From the NCBI GenBank assembly GCA_021813065.1, contig JAKALZ010000010.1:1-14949 (forward strand): a stretch of DNA of 14,949 bases. The letters run 5' to 3'. Position 1 is the stretch's first letter. The number at the start of each line of letters is the position of its first letter. This document shows, piece by piece, positions 6,894 through 14,935 of the stretch. Position numbers and translations under genes: made by a program. This DNA comes from a bacterium. GTDB lineage: Bacteria; Spirochaetota; Spirochaetia; Treponematales; Rectinemataceae. The notes under the pieces are model-generated. The model was given only the letters and a program-made list of their open reading frames with translations. It did no database searches and was not told where the DNA came from.

Positions 6894-8816
6894 ATGCAGA
6901 GCTACAGGGTGGTCTTAGGAATGCACAATGATCTTTCATATAGCGCGTCAGACGCGCTGTATGAACAGGTGTATCAAGGTGCATGGCGTCCCTTTCTCTC
7001 TGGGCTCTACAAATTCTCGTCGATAAAATCGGTCGTCCACTTTTCAGGCGCGATTTTCACGTGGCTGGAAAAAAATCATCCCGAGTACATGTACCTCCTC
7101 ACCGAGATGGTGCGCAAGGGTCAGGTGGAACTCTTAGGCGGCGGTTTTTACAATCCGCTCGCGGGACTCGTGAGCGCCCAGGACATGACAGGCCAGGTAG
7201 AGGCGTTGAGCGCGTTTATCAGGAAAACAATAGGAAAGCGCCCCCTCGGAGCTTGGCTCTACGAGTATTCTTGGACATCCTCTTTGCCTGCGGTACTGCA
7301 GAATTCAAAAATACAGTACACGCTGCTTCCGGCTCGCTGTATTCTGGAATCCCGTCCCTCGCACAGCGCGTGCGCCCCAGTCATTTCTGAAGATCATCGA
7401 AAGATGGTCACTATTTTCCCGACCTTCGAGTCCACGATGGAAGATCAATCTTTCCAACCCTTCGAAATTACACTGCTCAAACTTCAGGATGTCTACAAAA
7501 ACTGCAGTACATTCATCATGATGGCCGATGGAAGCGACATTGCCCTCAGTTGGCAAGCGAGTGGCTGTGAATCTCCTGACCTGCTCTTCGAGAGAACTTT
7601 CGCGTGGTTTCAAAAGAATTGTCTCGAGTACGACACCTCTACAACCGCCCAGCTCTATAGATCAACGAAAGCTTCAAGAACCGCGTATTTTGCGCAGTGC
7701 TGCTCCGAGCGATTCAAAAAATATTGCGAAAACAACGTATCGCGTGATTTTGTGCATAATCTTGAGAATTACCAATACATGAAGCAGGCAGTCCTTGATC
7801 ATCCCCTCGCGCACGCGCTTTATCAAAAGCTCAACTTTGTTTCCGCAATAACAGGTCTCTTTAGAGGAGACAAGTCACGAAAGAAGGCATCACTCGATGA
7901 CATCTGGAGAGCGCAGTGCGGCAACCTCTTCTGGGAAAGCCCCGATGGAGGAATTCTTCTCGCCGAATCGAGAATGGCCGCCTACTCCTCGCTGATCAAC
8001 GCGGAAAAGACTATTCGGCAAAGTCGCTTCCATCATTTTCTTTCTGTCGACGACCTCAACTTCGACGGCATAAAAGAGGTTATCTTCCAATCTTCACTGT
8101 ATACCTGCTACATCCATTCGCAGACGGCCTCGGTGAGCGAATTCGATTCTATTCGAACCAGCAAGAATTACGCATGTGGGTGGAACGCATCCGCGCGAGT
8201 GACAGGTCTCTTTAAAGATTACATCTGTGAAAGTTCAAGCGCGTCAGCGCACGGACTCTTGCTCTCTGACCGATGGAATATTATTGAGAATATCCGCGAT
8301 GCGAACAGTGTCGCCTTTGGGCATGATTTCAGCGGTAAAATAGGTGAAAGATCGCTTTCTGTGGTGTGCCGAAAGTCCTACAAGTTTGAAAATGACTTTT
8401 TCAGTATTGAGTATGAGATAGAAAACAAGAGCCAAACTGAGGCCTCGTTCTGTTTCTACACAGCGATGGAGGCCATCGCTTCCGCGAACATTGAAAGAAA
8501 TAGAATGGCGGTAGTGCGTCATCGGGATAGTCAACCAGTCGATATCAGAAGTGACTTTTTCATCCCCGCGGTCGATGGGGTAGAGCTCTCCGATTCCGAT
8601 TCTGCGGAGAAGCTCACCATTCGATCGGATACACCATGCTTCGCGGCGGGGAATCCAAGCCTCATCGAGGGTGGATCTCGGAACCCATCTCTCAGCGCGG
8701 ATACTGTCGCCGCGCAGCCGCTCTTCGAAGGGATCTCCGTGCGTATCGGGTGGGACCTCGCACTTCCCACGGAAGGGACCGTGCTGTTTTCTCTCTCGGT
8801 GCGGCTTGAACATTGA
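6894..8816 (+). CDS. Glycoside hydrolase family 57 protein (4-alpha-glucanotransferase-like)
   Basis: The 640-residue product resembles the Thermococcus litoralis 4-alpha-glucanotransferase group of GH57: an N-terminal (beta/alpha)7 catalytic barrel, a central domain (about 300-400) and a C-terminal beta-sandwich. GQVELLGGGFYNPL (76-89) is the second GH57 motif. GAWLYEYSW (119-127) carries the likely nucleophile Glu124. MMADGSD (209-215) aligns with HDDGE, leaving Asp212 as the probable acid. AQCGNLFWESPDGG (340-353) matches the AQCN..YWHG..GG stretch of the central domain. The first motif, normally H-x-H-Q-P, reads HNDLS (11-15). No signal peptide is present, so it is probably cytoplasmic and acts on alpha-glucans such as glycogen or maltodextrin. 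AGGAG (6878-6882) lies 11 bases upstream of the ATG. It could also be an enzyme with altered specificity. Confidence 0.78.
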   Translation: MQSYRVVLGMHNDLSYSASDALYEQVYQGAWRPFLSGLYKFSSIKSVVHFSGAIFTWLEKNHPEYMYLLTEMVRKGQVELLGGGFYNPLAGLVSAQDMTGQVEALSAFIRKTIGKRPLGAWLYEYSWTSSLPAVLQNSKIQYTLLPARCILESRPSHSACAPVISEDHRKMVTIFPTFESTMEDQSFQPFEITLLKLQDVYKNCSTFIMMADGSDIALSWQASGCESPDLLFERTFAWFQKNCLEYDTSTTAQLYRSTKASRTAYFAQCCSERFKKYCENNVSRDFVHNLENYQYMKQAVLDHPLAHALYQKLNFVSAITGLFRGDKSRKKASLDDIWRAQCGNLFWESPDGGILLAESRMAAYSSLINAEKTIRQSRFHHFLSVDDLNFDGIKEVIFQSSLYTCYIHSQTASVSEFDSIRTSKNYACGWNASARVTGLFKDYICESSSASAHGLLLSDRWNIIENIRDANSVAFGHDFSGKIGERSLSVVCRKSYKFENDFFSIEYEIENKSQTEASFCFYTAMEAIASANIERNRMAVVRHRDSQPVDIRSDFFIPAVDGVELSDSDSAEKLTIRSDTPCFAAGNPSLIEGGSRNPSLSADTVAAQPLFEGISVRIGWDLALPTEGTVLFSLSVRLEH

Positions 8817-8837
8817 CACACGGCGCGGTGTCGAGCG

Positions 8838-8866
8838 ATGGCAAGGGCTTGTAGCAAAAATATGAT
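8838..8866 (+). promoter_or_regulatory. Putative promoter upstream of murC
   Basis: ATGGCA (8838-8843), a 17-base spacer and TATGAT (8861-8866). The -10 matches at five of six positions and the -35 at four. The leader would be about 15 bases. It would drive murC and possibly the genes that follow. Confidence 0.4.
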
Positions 8867-8887
8867 TCTATTTACAATTGAGGCGGT

Positions 8888-10432
8888 ATGCATACAGCGC
8901 AATTTCCGACAACGATAAAAGGCCTATCAATCTATCTTGTGGGCGCCAAAGGTACAGGTATGACCGCGCTCGCGGAAATTCTCCACAACAAGGGCGCTAA
9001 ACTCACCGGCAGCGATGTGCCTGATGTATTCTATACAGATAGCATCCTGCACTCATTGGGCATTCCCGTCTTTGAGAATTTTGACGCGCGGCATGTAACT
9101 TCAGATATTGACCTTGTCATTCACTCCGCCGCGTACTCTCGAGAGACGAATCCTGAATTGAGGGAGGCTAATGCTCGAAATATTCCAATATTCACGTATC
9201 CTGAAGCTCTTGGAGCGCTTTCTCTGCACAGCCGCTCCGCCGGAATCGCGGGCGTACACGGCAAAACAACGACTACCGCGATGGCAGGGATCCTCATCGA
9301 AGCGCTCTCGATCCCCGCGTCGGTACTCGCGGGATCGGCAATCGCGAATTTCAATGGACGCTGCACACTCATTGCGGGCGACAGGTATTTTGTCGCCGAA
9401 ACCTGTGAGTACCGCAAGCATTTTCTCAATTTCAAGCCGTGGTGGATCGTGCTCACCTCAGTTGAGAGCGACCATCAAGATTATTTTCCCACCTATGAGA
9501 GCATCCGGGATGCCTTTGTCGAGTACGCGATGAGCCTCCCAATCGGCGGCAACCTAATATTCTGCGCCGACCAGAAAGGCGCGACTGAGGTCGCGGCCAT
9601 TGTCCTACAAAGCAGGAATGATTTGCATTTTGTAGAGTATGGTTTTTCAGCGCGAGGAAGATACAAGATCAAAGAGTACAAGACCTCGGAGGGAGAAAAC
9701 ACATTTGTGGTCGGCGACGCACCAGAACCGCTCAAGCTGCACGTACCAGGTCGCCATCTCGTGCTCGACGCGGTCGCGGCGATCGCGCTCGTCGAATCAC
9801 TTCGCCTCGATCAGCTGGGAGCCAATTTTGGAAACGCGGAGTGGAGCGTCGTCGCACAGGCGCTCTCGCGCTTCAGAGGATCGAAGAGACGCAGTGAAAT
9901 TATTGGAAAATACAAGAAAATCCTCATCATCGACGACTACGGACATCACCCAACCGCATTACAAACCACAATCGAAGGAATTAAAAAATTCTGGCCGCGC
10001 AGAAGGCTCATAATAGATTTTATGTCGCACACGTACAGCAGAACGATCGCTCTTCAGGATGATTTTATCGCGTCCTTAGATGCCGCGGACGTTGTCGTGC
10101 TCCACAAAATTTACGCATCCGCGCGCGAAACATCTCTGCCTGGATTCAGCGGCGTGACTCTTTTCGAAAAACTTCGCGCGCGGCGGCCTGAGGTTCCCGC
10201 GATCAATCTCGACTCGCAATCCAAAGCGCGAGAGTCGGTACATGGAGCTGAGAATTTTATCGCCTATAGCGAAGAACCTCTCGACGCGTTGGAATTCCTC
10301 CTTGGCGCGGTACAGCCTGGCGACATTGTGCTCACGATGGGCGCAGGCGATAACTGGAAGCTCGGACTAGCGCTCGCCGAGGCCTTGCGGAATTCTGATA
10401 ACAACCACCTTGATGGAGAATATCAACAATGA
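8888..10432 (+). CDS. murC: UDP-N-acetylmuramate--L-alanine ligase
   Basis: Adds L-alanine to UDP-MurNAc, the first amino acid of the peptidoglycan stem peptide, in the cytoplasm with ATP. The product is 514 residues (E. coli MurC is 491). The N-terminal Rossmann-like domain has YLVGAKGTGMTALAEIL (16-32) and TGSD (40-43). The ATP loop is GVHGKTTTTAM (122-132), followed by the Mur central segment with SVESDHQDY. DDYGHHPTAL and TMGAGDNWKLG, in the C-terminal domain, are Mur ligase signatures. GAKGTGM and CEYRKHF differ from the G-x-G-G-I-G-M and E-x-D-E-S-D forms of E. coli-type MurC. A muropeptide-recycling ligase (Mpl) is the main alternative, less likely because its N-terminal motif is different. 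The ATG follows a GAGGCGG-type ribosome site. The stop overlaps the yicC start as ATGA. Confidence 0.88.
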   Translation: MHTAQFPTTIKGLSIYLVGAKGTGMTALAEILHNKGAKLTGSDVPDVFYTDSILHSLGIPVFENFDARHVTSDIDLVIHSAAYSRETNPELREANARNIPIFTYPEALGALSLHSRSAGIAGVHGKTTTTAMAGILIEALSIPASVLAGSAIANFNGRCTLIAGDRYFVAETCEYRKHFLNFKPWWIVLTSVESDHQDYFPTYESIRDAFVEYAMSLPIGGNLIFCADQKGATEVAAIVLQSRNDLHFVEYGFSARGRYKIKEYKTSEGENTFVVGDAPEPLKLHVPGRHLVLDAVAAIALVESLRLDQLGANFGNAEWSVVAQALSRFRGSKRRSEIIGKYKKILIIDDYGHHPTALQTTIEGIKKFWPRRRLIIDFMSHTYSRTIALQDDFIASLDAADVVVLHKIYASARETSLPGFSGVTLFEKLRARRPEVPAINLDSQSKARESVHGAENFIAYSEEPLDALEFLLGAVQPGDIVLTMGAGDNWKLGLALAEALRNSDNNHLDGEYQQ

Positions 10433-11295
10433 AAAGCATGACAGGATTCGCGCATCACGCGCTTTCCGGAAAGGGCTTGCAAGGGACAATTACCCTCAAA
10501 TCGTATAACAATAGATTTCTGGATATCGCCATTTCCCTGCCTCCCCCGATTTCGGGAATTGAGGCGCACGTGCGGGACTTTCTTGGTTCAAGGATTTCAC
10601 GCGGTAAAATTGAGTGTACGATTCGCGCGAGAAAGATCGAGGCTTCGATTGACGATATTGTATTTCACGCGCAATCCGCGCGCGTACTGGCTGAGCAGCT
10701 TCGTGGACTCGCTCGCGAATGTAGCATCGATGAACAACTCAGTCTGGACACCATTGCTCGTTTCCCTGGTATCATCGAGATGAACTCCGAAGTCGACGAA
10801 CTCTCCGTGTGGGAATCGATCATGCCTTCTCTGGAAGAAACCTGGCGCGAATTCGAAGAGAGTAGGCTTCGGGAGGGACTCGCTACACAGTCGAATATCG
10901 CAAATGAGGTGAAGAGACTTACCGCAAAGCTTTTGGAGGTCGAAGCGCAGGCAGCGGCCCAGGAAAAAATCGTATACGATCAAATAACCACGCGCTTCAG
11001 GGAGCTGCTTGCGGAGAATTACGACCAAAGTCGCGTGCTTCAGGAAGTCGCCGTGCAGCTCGTGCGCCTCACGATCAATGAAGAGATCGAGCGTCTCAAG
11101 GCACATTTTTCAGCGTTTGAGTCTATCGCGGTAGAGCCCTCCTGCGGCAAGAAGCTTGATTTTCTATGCCAGGAAATGAACAGAGAGGTCAACACCATAG
11201 GCTCCAAGAGTATGGTGATCTCAATTTCTCACGCGGTGGTAGAGATGAAGGACGCGCTTGAGAACATACGTGAACAGCTTAGAAATGTGGAGTGA
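10429..11295 (+). CDS. yicC: YicC/YloC-family endoribonuclease
   Basis: The 288-residue length is almost that of E. coli YicC (287). The N-terminus MKSMTGFAHHA matches the family start M-x-S-M-T-x-[FY]-[AG]. LKSYNNRFLD (23-32) and SRISRGKIEC (54-63) are conserved in the N-terminal domain. The C-terminal domain carries the family hallmark GKKLDFLCQEMNREVNTIGS and ends in ALENIREQLRNVE. E. coli YicC has been described as an endoribonuclease linked to small-RNA decay; that role is carried over here by family only. A charged, probably helical region lies between (about 150-215). Its ATG overlaps the murC stop, implying coupling, and cmk begins six bases after its stop. Confidence 0.92.
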   Translation: MKSMTGFAHHALSGKGLQGTITLKSYNNRFLDIAISLPPPISGIEAHVRDFLGSRISRGKIECTIRARKIEASIDDIVFHAQSARVLAEQLRGLARECSIDEQLSLDTIARFPGIIEMNSEVDELSVWESIMPSLEETWREFEESRLREGLATQSNIANEVKRLTAKLLEVEAQAAAQEKIVYDQITTRFRELLAENYDQSRVLQEVAVQLVRLTINEEIERLKAHFSAFESIAVEPSCGKKLDFLCQEMNREVNTIGSKSMVISISHAVVEMKDALENIREQLRNVE

Positions 11296-11301
11296 TCTCA
11301 G

Positions 11302-11820
11302 ATGGGAATAATCGCCATTTCTGGCAAGTCGGGCTGTGGCAACACGACTGTCGTACGGCTCGTCGCCCAAAAGCTTGGATTTTTGCCTGTAAATTACACA
11401 TTCAGAACAATGGCCAAGGATATGGGGATACCCTTTGAGGAGCTCTTGAAAAAGGCGCAGGATAGCCTTGAGTACGATAGAAAACTCGATGAGCACCAAG
11501 CTGAGCTTGCCCGCGAAGGCAATACAGTGGTAGGTTCAAGGCTCGCTATCTGGATGGTGCCTGAAGCGGATTTAAAAATCTACTTGCGCGCGAGTCACGC
11601 GGTGAGGGTTCAGCGGATTCACGCCCGCGAAGGCGGCGATATCGCGGCAATCGATCGCTTTACACAAGAGAGAGACGCGAAGGACCGCGCACGCTATAGG
11701 ACTCTTTACAATATCGATATCAACGACACTTCCTGTGCGCATCTCTCGATCGACACGGAGCGCTGGAACGCGGAAGAGATCGCTGAAATAATCGTAGATG
11801 CATATAGAGTAAGAAAATAG
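11302..11820 (+). CDS. cmk: Archaeal-type cytidylate kinase with altered P-loop
   Basis: A 172-residue P-loop kinase resembling the short, archaeal-type CMP/dCMP kinases that make CDP/dCDP for nucleic acid and lipid synthesis. Family features in order are an N-terminal IIAISGKSGCGNTTVVRLVA, the NMP-binding region around NYTFRTMAKDMGI, EYDRKLDEHQAELARE with the GNTVVGSRLAIWMV that follows, the ADLKIYLRA strand, the lid REGGDIAAIDRFTQERDAKD and the YNIDINDTS segment. The Walker A Lys is replaced by Asn14 (GKSGCGNTT rather than GxxGxGKST). It differs from the long E. coli-type Cmk. A ribosome site, GGAGTG (11289-11294), overlaps the yicC stop. An unrelated nucleotide-binding role is possible if the Asn substitution abolishes catalysis. 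Confidence 0.8.
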   Translation: MGIIAISGKSGCGNTTVVRLVAQKLGFLPVNYTFRTMAKDMGIPFEELLKKAQDSLEYDRKLDEHQAELAREGNTVVGSRLAIWMVPEADLKIYLRASHAVRVQRIHAREGGDIAAIDRFTQERDAKDRARYRTLYNIDINDTSCAHLSIDTERWNAEEIAEIIVDAYRVRK

Positions 11821-11828
11821 AGGGTATT

Positions 11829-12650
11829 ATGAATAATTTTCAACAGAAAAGAAAAGTTGCGTTTGTAACAGGGGCGACCAGTGGATTAGGACTTGCGATC
11901 GCGAATCAACTCGCGAATGAAGGTTATATTGTATATGGCGGCGGAAGACGGCAGCCGCGAGAATCGACCGGAGCGAACTTTACGTACGTTTCAATCGATG
12001 TCACGAGCGACACGTCAGTGCTGCGCGCAAAGGATTTCATTCTCTCCCGCGAAGATCGCCTCGACCTACTTGTCTTGGCGGCGGGGTATGGAGTGAGTGG
12101 CTCGATCGAAGAGACGCCGATGGAAGAGGCCAAAGCACAGTTCGAGGTGAATTTCTTCGGCGTCGCGCGCACTGTCCAGGCGATGCTTCCCGTGATGCGC
12201 GCGAAGGGAGGCGGGAAAATCATTGTTTTCGGGTCCGTCGCTGGCAAGATTGGAATGCCGTTCCAGGGCTACTATTCAGCGAGCAAATTCGCGCTTGAAG
12301 GCTTCGTCGAATCGATCCGCTATGAGGTGAGCCCCTTTGGTATCGATGTCTGCGTGGTGGAACCTGGCGACTTCAAGACTGGATTCACGGACGCGCGCAA
12401 GAAAATCGCTCCGGAGAATAGTCCCTACAGAGAAAAAATGCTGACTGTGCTCGGAATCCAGGAGCGCGATGAGACGCACGGAGTTGACCCTGCGGTTGCC
12501 GCGCGGCGAATCGTGGCGCTGGCGGCGTCGAGAAAGTTTCCGATCCGCATAAGCGTAGGACCGCTTTTTGAGCGATTCGCGATATGGGCTCGACGCTTCC
12601 TCCCCGACGCGCTGTTCGAAGTTTTTTATAGAATGAATTATAAGCTCTAA
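11829..12650 (+). CDS. Short-chain dehydrogenase/reductase
   Basis: A classical SDR of 273 residues. The cofactor loop TGATSGLG is at 14-21, with Arg40-Arg41 after the second strand favouring NADP(H). The acidic IDVTS motif is at 57-61. The catalytic tetrad is Asn108 (VNFFG), Ser136 (GSVAG), Tyr149 and Lys153 (YSASK). EPGDFKTGF (178-186) is the usual P-G turn. The N-N-A-G structural motif is replaced by LAAG (83-86). Substrate cannot be inferred; the C-terminus with two aromatic-rich stretches (about 244-270) would form the substrate lid. AGAGGG (11819-11824) provides the ribosome site, five bases ahead of the ATG. It lies eight bases after cmk and so is probably co-transcribed. Confidence 0.9.
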   Translation: MNNFQQKRKVAFVTGATSGLGLAIANQLANEGYIVYGGGRRQPRESTGANFTYVSIDVTSDTSVLRAKDFILSREDRLDLLVLAAGYGVSGSIEETPMEEAKAQFEVNFFGVARTVQAMLPVMRAKGGGKIIVFGSVAGKIGMPFQGYYSASKFALEGFVESIRYEVSPFGIDVCVVEPGDFKTGFTDARKKIAPENSPYREKMLTVLGIQERDETHGVDPAVAARRIVALAASRKFPIRISVGPLFERFAIWARRFLPDALFEVFYRMNYKL

Positions 12651-12669
12651 GCCCTGCGCGATTTCATAA

Positions 12670-12698
12670 TTGACGCGATTATCGCTCCACGGTAGTCT
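12670..12698 (+). promoter_or_regulatory. Possible internal promoter upstream of galM
   Basis: TTGACG (12670-12675), 17 bases and TAGTCT (12693-12698) lie in the 69-base gap after the SDR gene. The -35 is good and the -10 poor (three of six). It could make galM-prfB partly independent of the murC promoter. Confidence 0.3.
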
Positions 12699-12719
12699 GG
12701 ATCGACGAGGAGACAATGC

Positions 12720-13766
12720 ATGCATACCGCAAAAAATGATGTAGTGAAAAAACTGTTCGGCACACTCTCCGATGGGAGAGACGTGTCGCTCTTTGTGTTC
12801 AGCGCGGGAGAATTCAACGCCGCGTTTACCGATTGGGGCGCCACTTGGACAAGCCTTTTGGCGCCTGACAGGCTCGGTCATCTTGATGATGTGCTTCTCG
12901 GCTTTTCGACACTCGCAGGCTATACTTCAAAGCACCCTTTTTTTGGATCTACCGTGGGGCGGTTCGCCAACAGAATTGGCAGTGCGCGATTCAGCATGGA
13001 TGGCAAAGAGCACCAGCTCTTCGCCAATAATGGCAAAAATCACCTGCATGGCGGGAAGAGGGGATTTGATAAACATCTTTGGGATTATGAGCTGTCGACG
13101 ATCAACGGTGACCCAGCCGTTCAATTTTCGAGAACCAGTCCAGCAGGAGAAGAAGGATACCCTGGGACCCTCGCGGCAAAGATGACCGTTTCGCTCTCCT
13201 CCTCGGGATCTCTGCGTCTCCGCTATGTCGCGAAAAGCGACGCCAAGACTCCCCTCAATTTGACCAACCACGCGTACTTCAATCTAGCGGGAGAGGGGAG
13301 AGGATCGATTTTGGAGCACACCCTCCAGCTCCACGCGCGTTCGTACCTCGTTGTCGACACGGGCCTCATCCCAACCGGGGAAATCGCGCCGGCGAAGAAT
13401 AATGCGTACGATTTCAACGAAAAAAAAGTAATGGGAAAGGATATCGCCGAAGTAGGAGGAGGATACGACTTTTGCTATATCATCGATAGAGACTATCTCC
13501 CGCTCAAACCCTTCGCGAGGGTCAGTGAGCCTGGCAGCGGGAGGATCATGACAGTATCGACCACTTTGCCAGCCGTTCAGTTTTATACGGGCAACAACCT
13601 GACGGGTATCTTAGGCAAAGGCGGATTGATCTACGATAAATACGCGGGCTTTTGTCTTGAGACACAGATGTTCCCTGATTCGCCGAATAAGCCTCAGTTC
13701 CCCTCGCCCTTTATTGAGCCAGGCGAGATCTGGGAGCATGAGACAGTATATAATTTTAGCGTATAA
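12720..13766 (+). CDS. galM: Aldose 1-epimerase (galactose mutarotase)
   Basis: Interconverts the alpha and beta anomers of galactose, glucose and related hexoses in the cytoplasm. The 348-residue product has the standard length and motifs: GRFANRI (80-86) and NHLHGG (107-112) for sugar binding, LNLTNHAYFNL (179-189) with catalytic acid His184, Asp250 in GGYDFCY, and CLETQMFPDSPN (312-323) with catalytic base Glu314. A clear AGGAG (12708-12712) stands seven bases before the ATG at 12720. A second ATG at 12716 is out of frame. No galactose kinase or uridylyltransferase is nearby, so it probably serves general hexose use. prfB begins 24 bases after its stop. Confidence 0.94.
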   Translation: MHTAKNDVVKKLFGTLSDGRDVSLFVFSAGEFNAAFTDWGATWTSLLAPDRLGHLDDVLLGFSTLAGYTSKHPFFGSTVGRFANRIGSARFSMDGKEHQLFANNGKNHLHGGKRGFDKHLWDYELSTINGDPAVQFSRTSPAGEEGYPGTLAAKMTVSLSSSGSLRLRYVAKSDAKTPLNLTNHAYFNLAGEGRGSILEHTLQLHARSYLVVDTGLIPTGEIAPAKNNAYDFNEKKVMGKDIAEVGGGYDFCYIIDRDYLPLKPFARVSEPGSGRIMTVSTTLPAVQFYTGNNLTGILGKGGLIYDKYAGFCLETQMFPDSPNKPQFPSPFIEPGEIWEHETVYNFSV

Positions 13767-13790
13767 CAAATTCTAACGCGGGAGAGAGAA

Positions 13791-14922
13791 ATGCTTGAGG
13801 ATCTATTAAAACCAATACATGAATTGAAGAATGAAATTCTCGAAATCTGGGGGCGTCTTTGACGCGCCCGCAATTGAAGCGAAGATTCATGCCAAGGAAG
13901 CGCTGACTACCGCCGAGGATTTTTGGTCGGATCAAAAAAAAGCACGCAAAATACTGAGCGAAATTAAGATTCTCAAGGATCGTCTCCAGTCGTGGCAAAA
14001 ACTGCACGATGACATTGTCTCCCTCCTCGAGATGTTTGAACTTGTGCGCGAAGAAGATCACCAGGATATGGAGGCTGACCTTGTTGTCACGCTGAAAGAG
14101 ATCAAGGAGCGCTTTGATAAAGCGTTAATCTACGAACTTCTCTCAGGCGAAGCCGATGCGAATGACGCATTCCTGACAATCCACGCGGGGTCCGGCGGAA
14201 CAGAAGCCTGCGACTGGGCAAGCATGTTGTACCGAATGTACCTTCGCTGGGCAGAGCGGCATGATTTCAAGGTTGAGACACTTGATTTCCTTGAAGCTGA
14301 AGGCGGCATCAAGTCCGTGACCCTTCAGATTTCCGGTGATTATGCGTATGGGTATCTCAAGGGCGAGACAGGCGTGCACAGGCTCGTGCGCATATCACCC
14401 TTTGACGCGAACGCTAGGAGGCATACATCCTTCGCCTCAGTGTCGGTTATGCCGGTTCTCGATGACTCGATTGAAATCGATATCCGCCCTGAGGATATTC
14501 GCATCGATACATATCGCGCGGGTGGCGCGGGCGGCCAGAAGGTCAACAAGACTGATTCGGCGGTGAGAATCACCCACCTTGAGACCGGTATCGTAGTTAC
14601 ATGCCAGAATGAACGCAGCCAGTACAAGAACAAGGATGTCGCGATGAATATCCTCAAATCGAGGCTCTATGAGTACTACCGAGCGGAGAAAGACAAAGAG
14701 ACCGCAAAATTTGCTGGAGAAAAAAAGGAAATCGCGTGGGGTTCGCAGATCCGTTCCTATGTTTTCCAGCCTTATACCATGGTGAAGGACCACAGAAATA
14801 AATTCGCGGTGGGAAATGCGCAATCCGTTATGGATGGAGAAATCGATCCCTTCCTCGAGGCATATCTCCACTGGCAGTGGAAGGGTGGAACAGCCACAGA
14901 AGAGGATGATGAAGAATTATGA
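13791..14922 (+). CDS. prfB: Peptide chain release factor 2, programmed +1 frameshift
   Basis: Releases finished protein at UAA and UGA codons. The gene is in two frames: 23 codons from ATG 13791 to CTT (13857-13859), an in-frame TGA at 13860-13862, then continuation one base forward from GAC 13861 to the stop at 14920-14922. The joined product is 376 residues. GGGGG (13849-13853) lies three bases before CTT-TGA-C, as in E. coli prfB. The stop-codon recognition motif SPF is at 202-204 (specific for RF2) and the GGQ catalytic loop at 247-249, near the E. coli positions. Production is autoregulated: scarce RF2 slows termination at the TGA and favours the shift. GGAGAGAG is the ribosome site, beginning ten bases upstream of the ATG. 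It is probably co-transcribed with galM. Confidence 0.97.
13849..13863 (+). promoter_or_regulatory. prfB recoding site (CTT TGA C with upstream SD)
   Basis: GGGGG-CGT-CTT-TGA-C: an internal Shine-Dalgarno-like G-run, a 3-base spacer, the slippery CTT, the stop TGA, and C as the next base, which weakens termination. tRNA-Leu slips from CTT to TTT, and reading resumes at GAC. Confidence 0.95.
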
Positions 14923-14935
14923 GCGCATTGCGCTC
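14921..14935 (+). repeat. Small hairpin immediately after prfB
   Basis: GAGCGC (14921-14926) and GCGCTC (14930-14935) pair as a 6-bp stem with a 3-base loop, overlapping the last two bases of the prfB stop. Only TTCAT follows before the window ends, so a full intrinsic terminator cannot be confirmed. Confidence 0.35.

Noticed and set aside
8244..8819. 191-codon open frame antisense to the GH57 gene
   Set aside because: No family match. It is entirely covered by the C-terminal domain of the GH57 protein, with no promoter or ribosome site.
8815..8832. GACAC/GTGTC hairpin after the GH57 gene as a terminator
   Set aside because: Only 5 bp with an 8-base loop and no following T-run.
8888..12735. 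murC and galM both start ATGCATAC and read MHTA
   Set aside because: The similarity stops after a few codons and the upstream sequences differ, so it is probably chance.
12276..12881. 201-codon antisense frame across the SDR-galM junction
   Set aside because: It spans two real genes and their control region, and its product is low-complexity and basic, typical of shadow frames.
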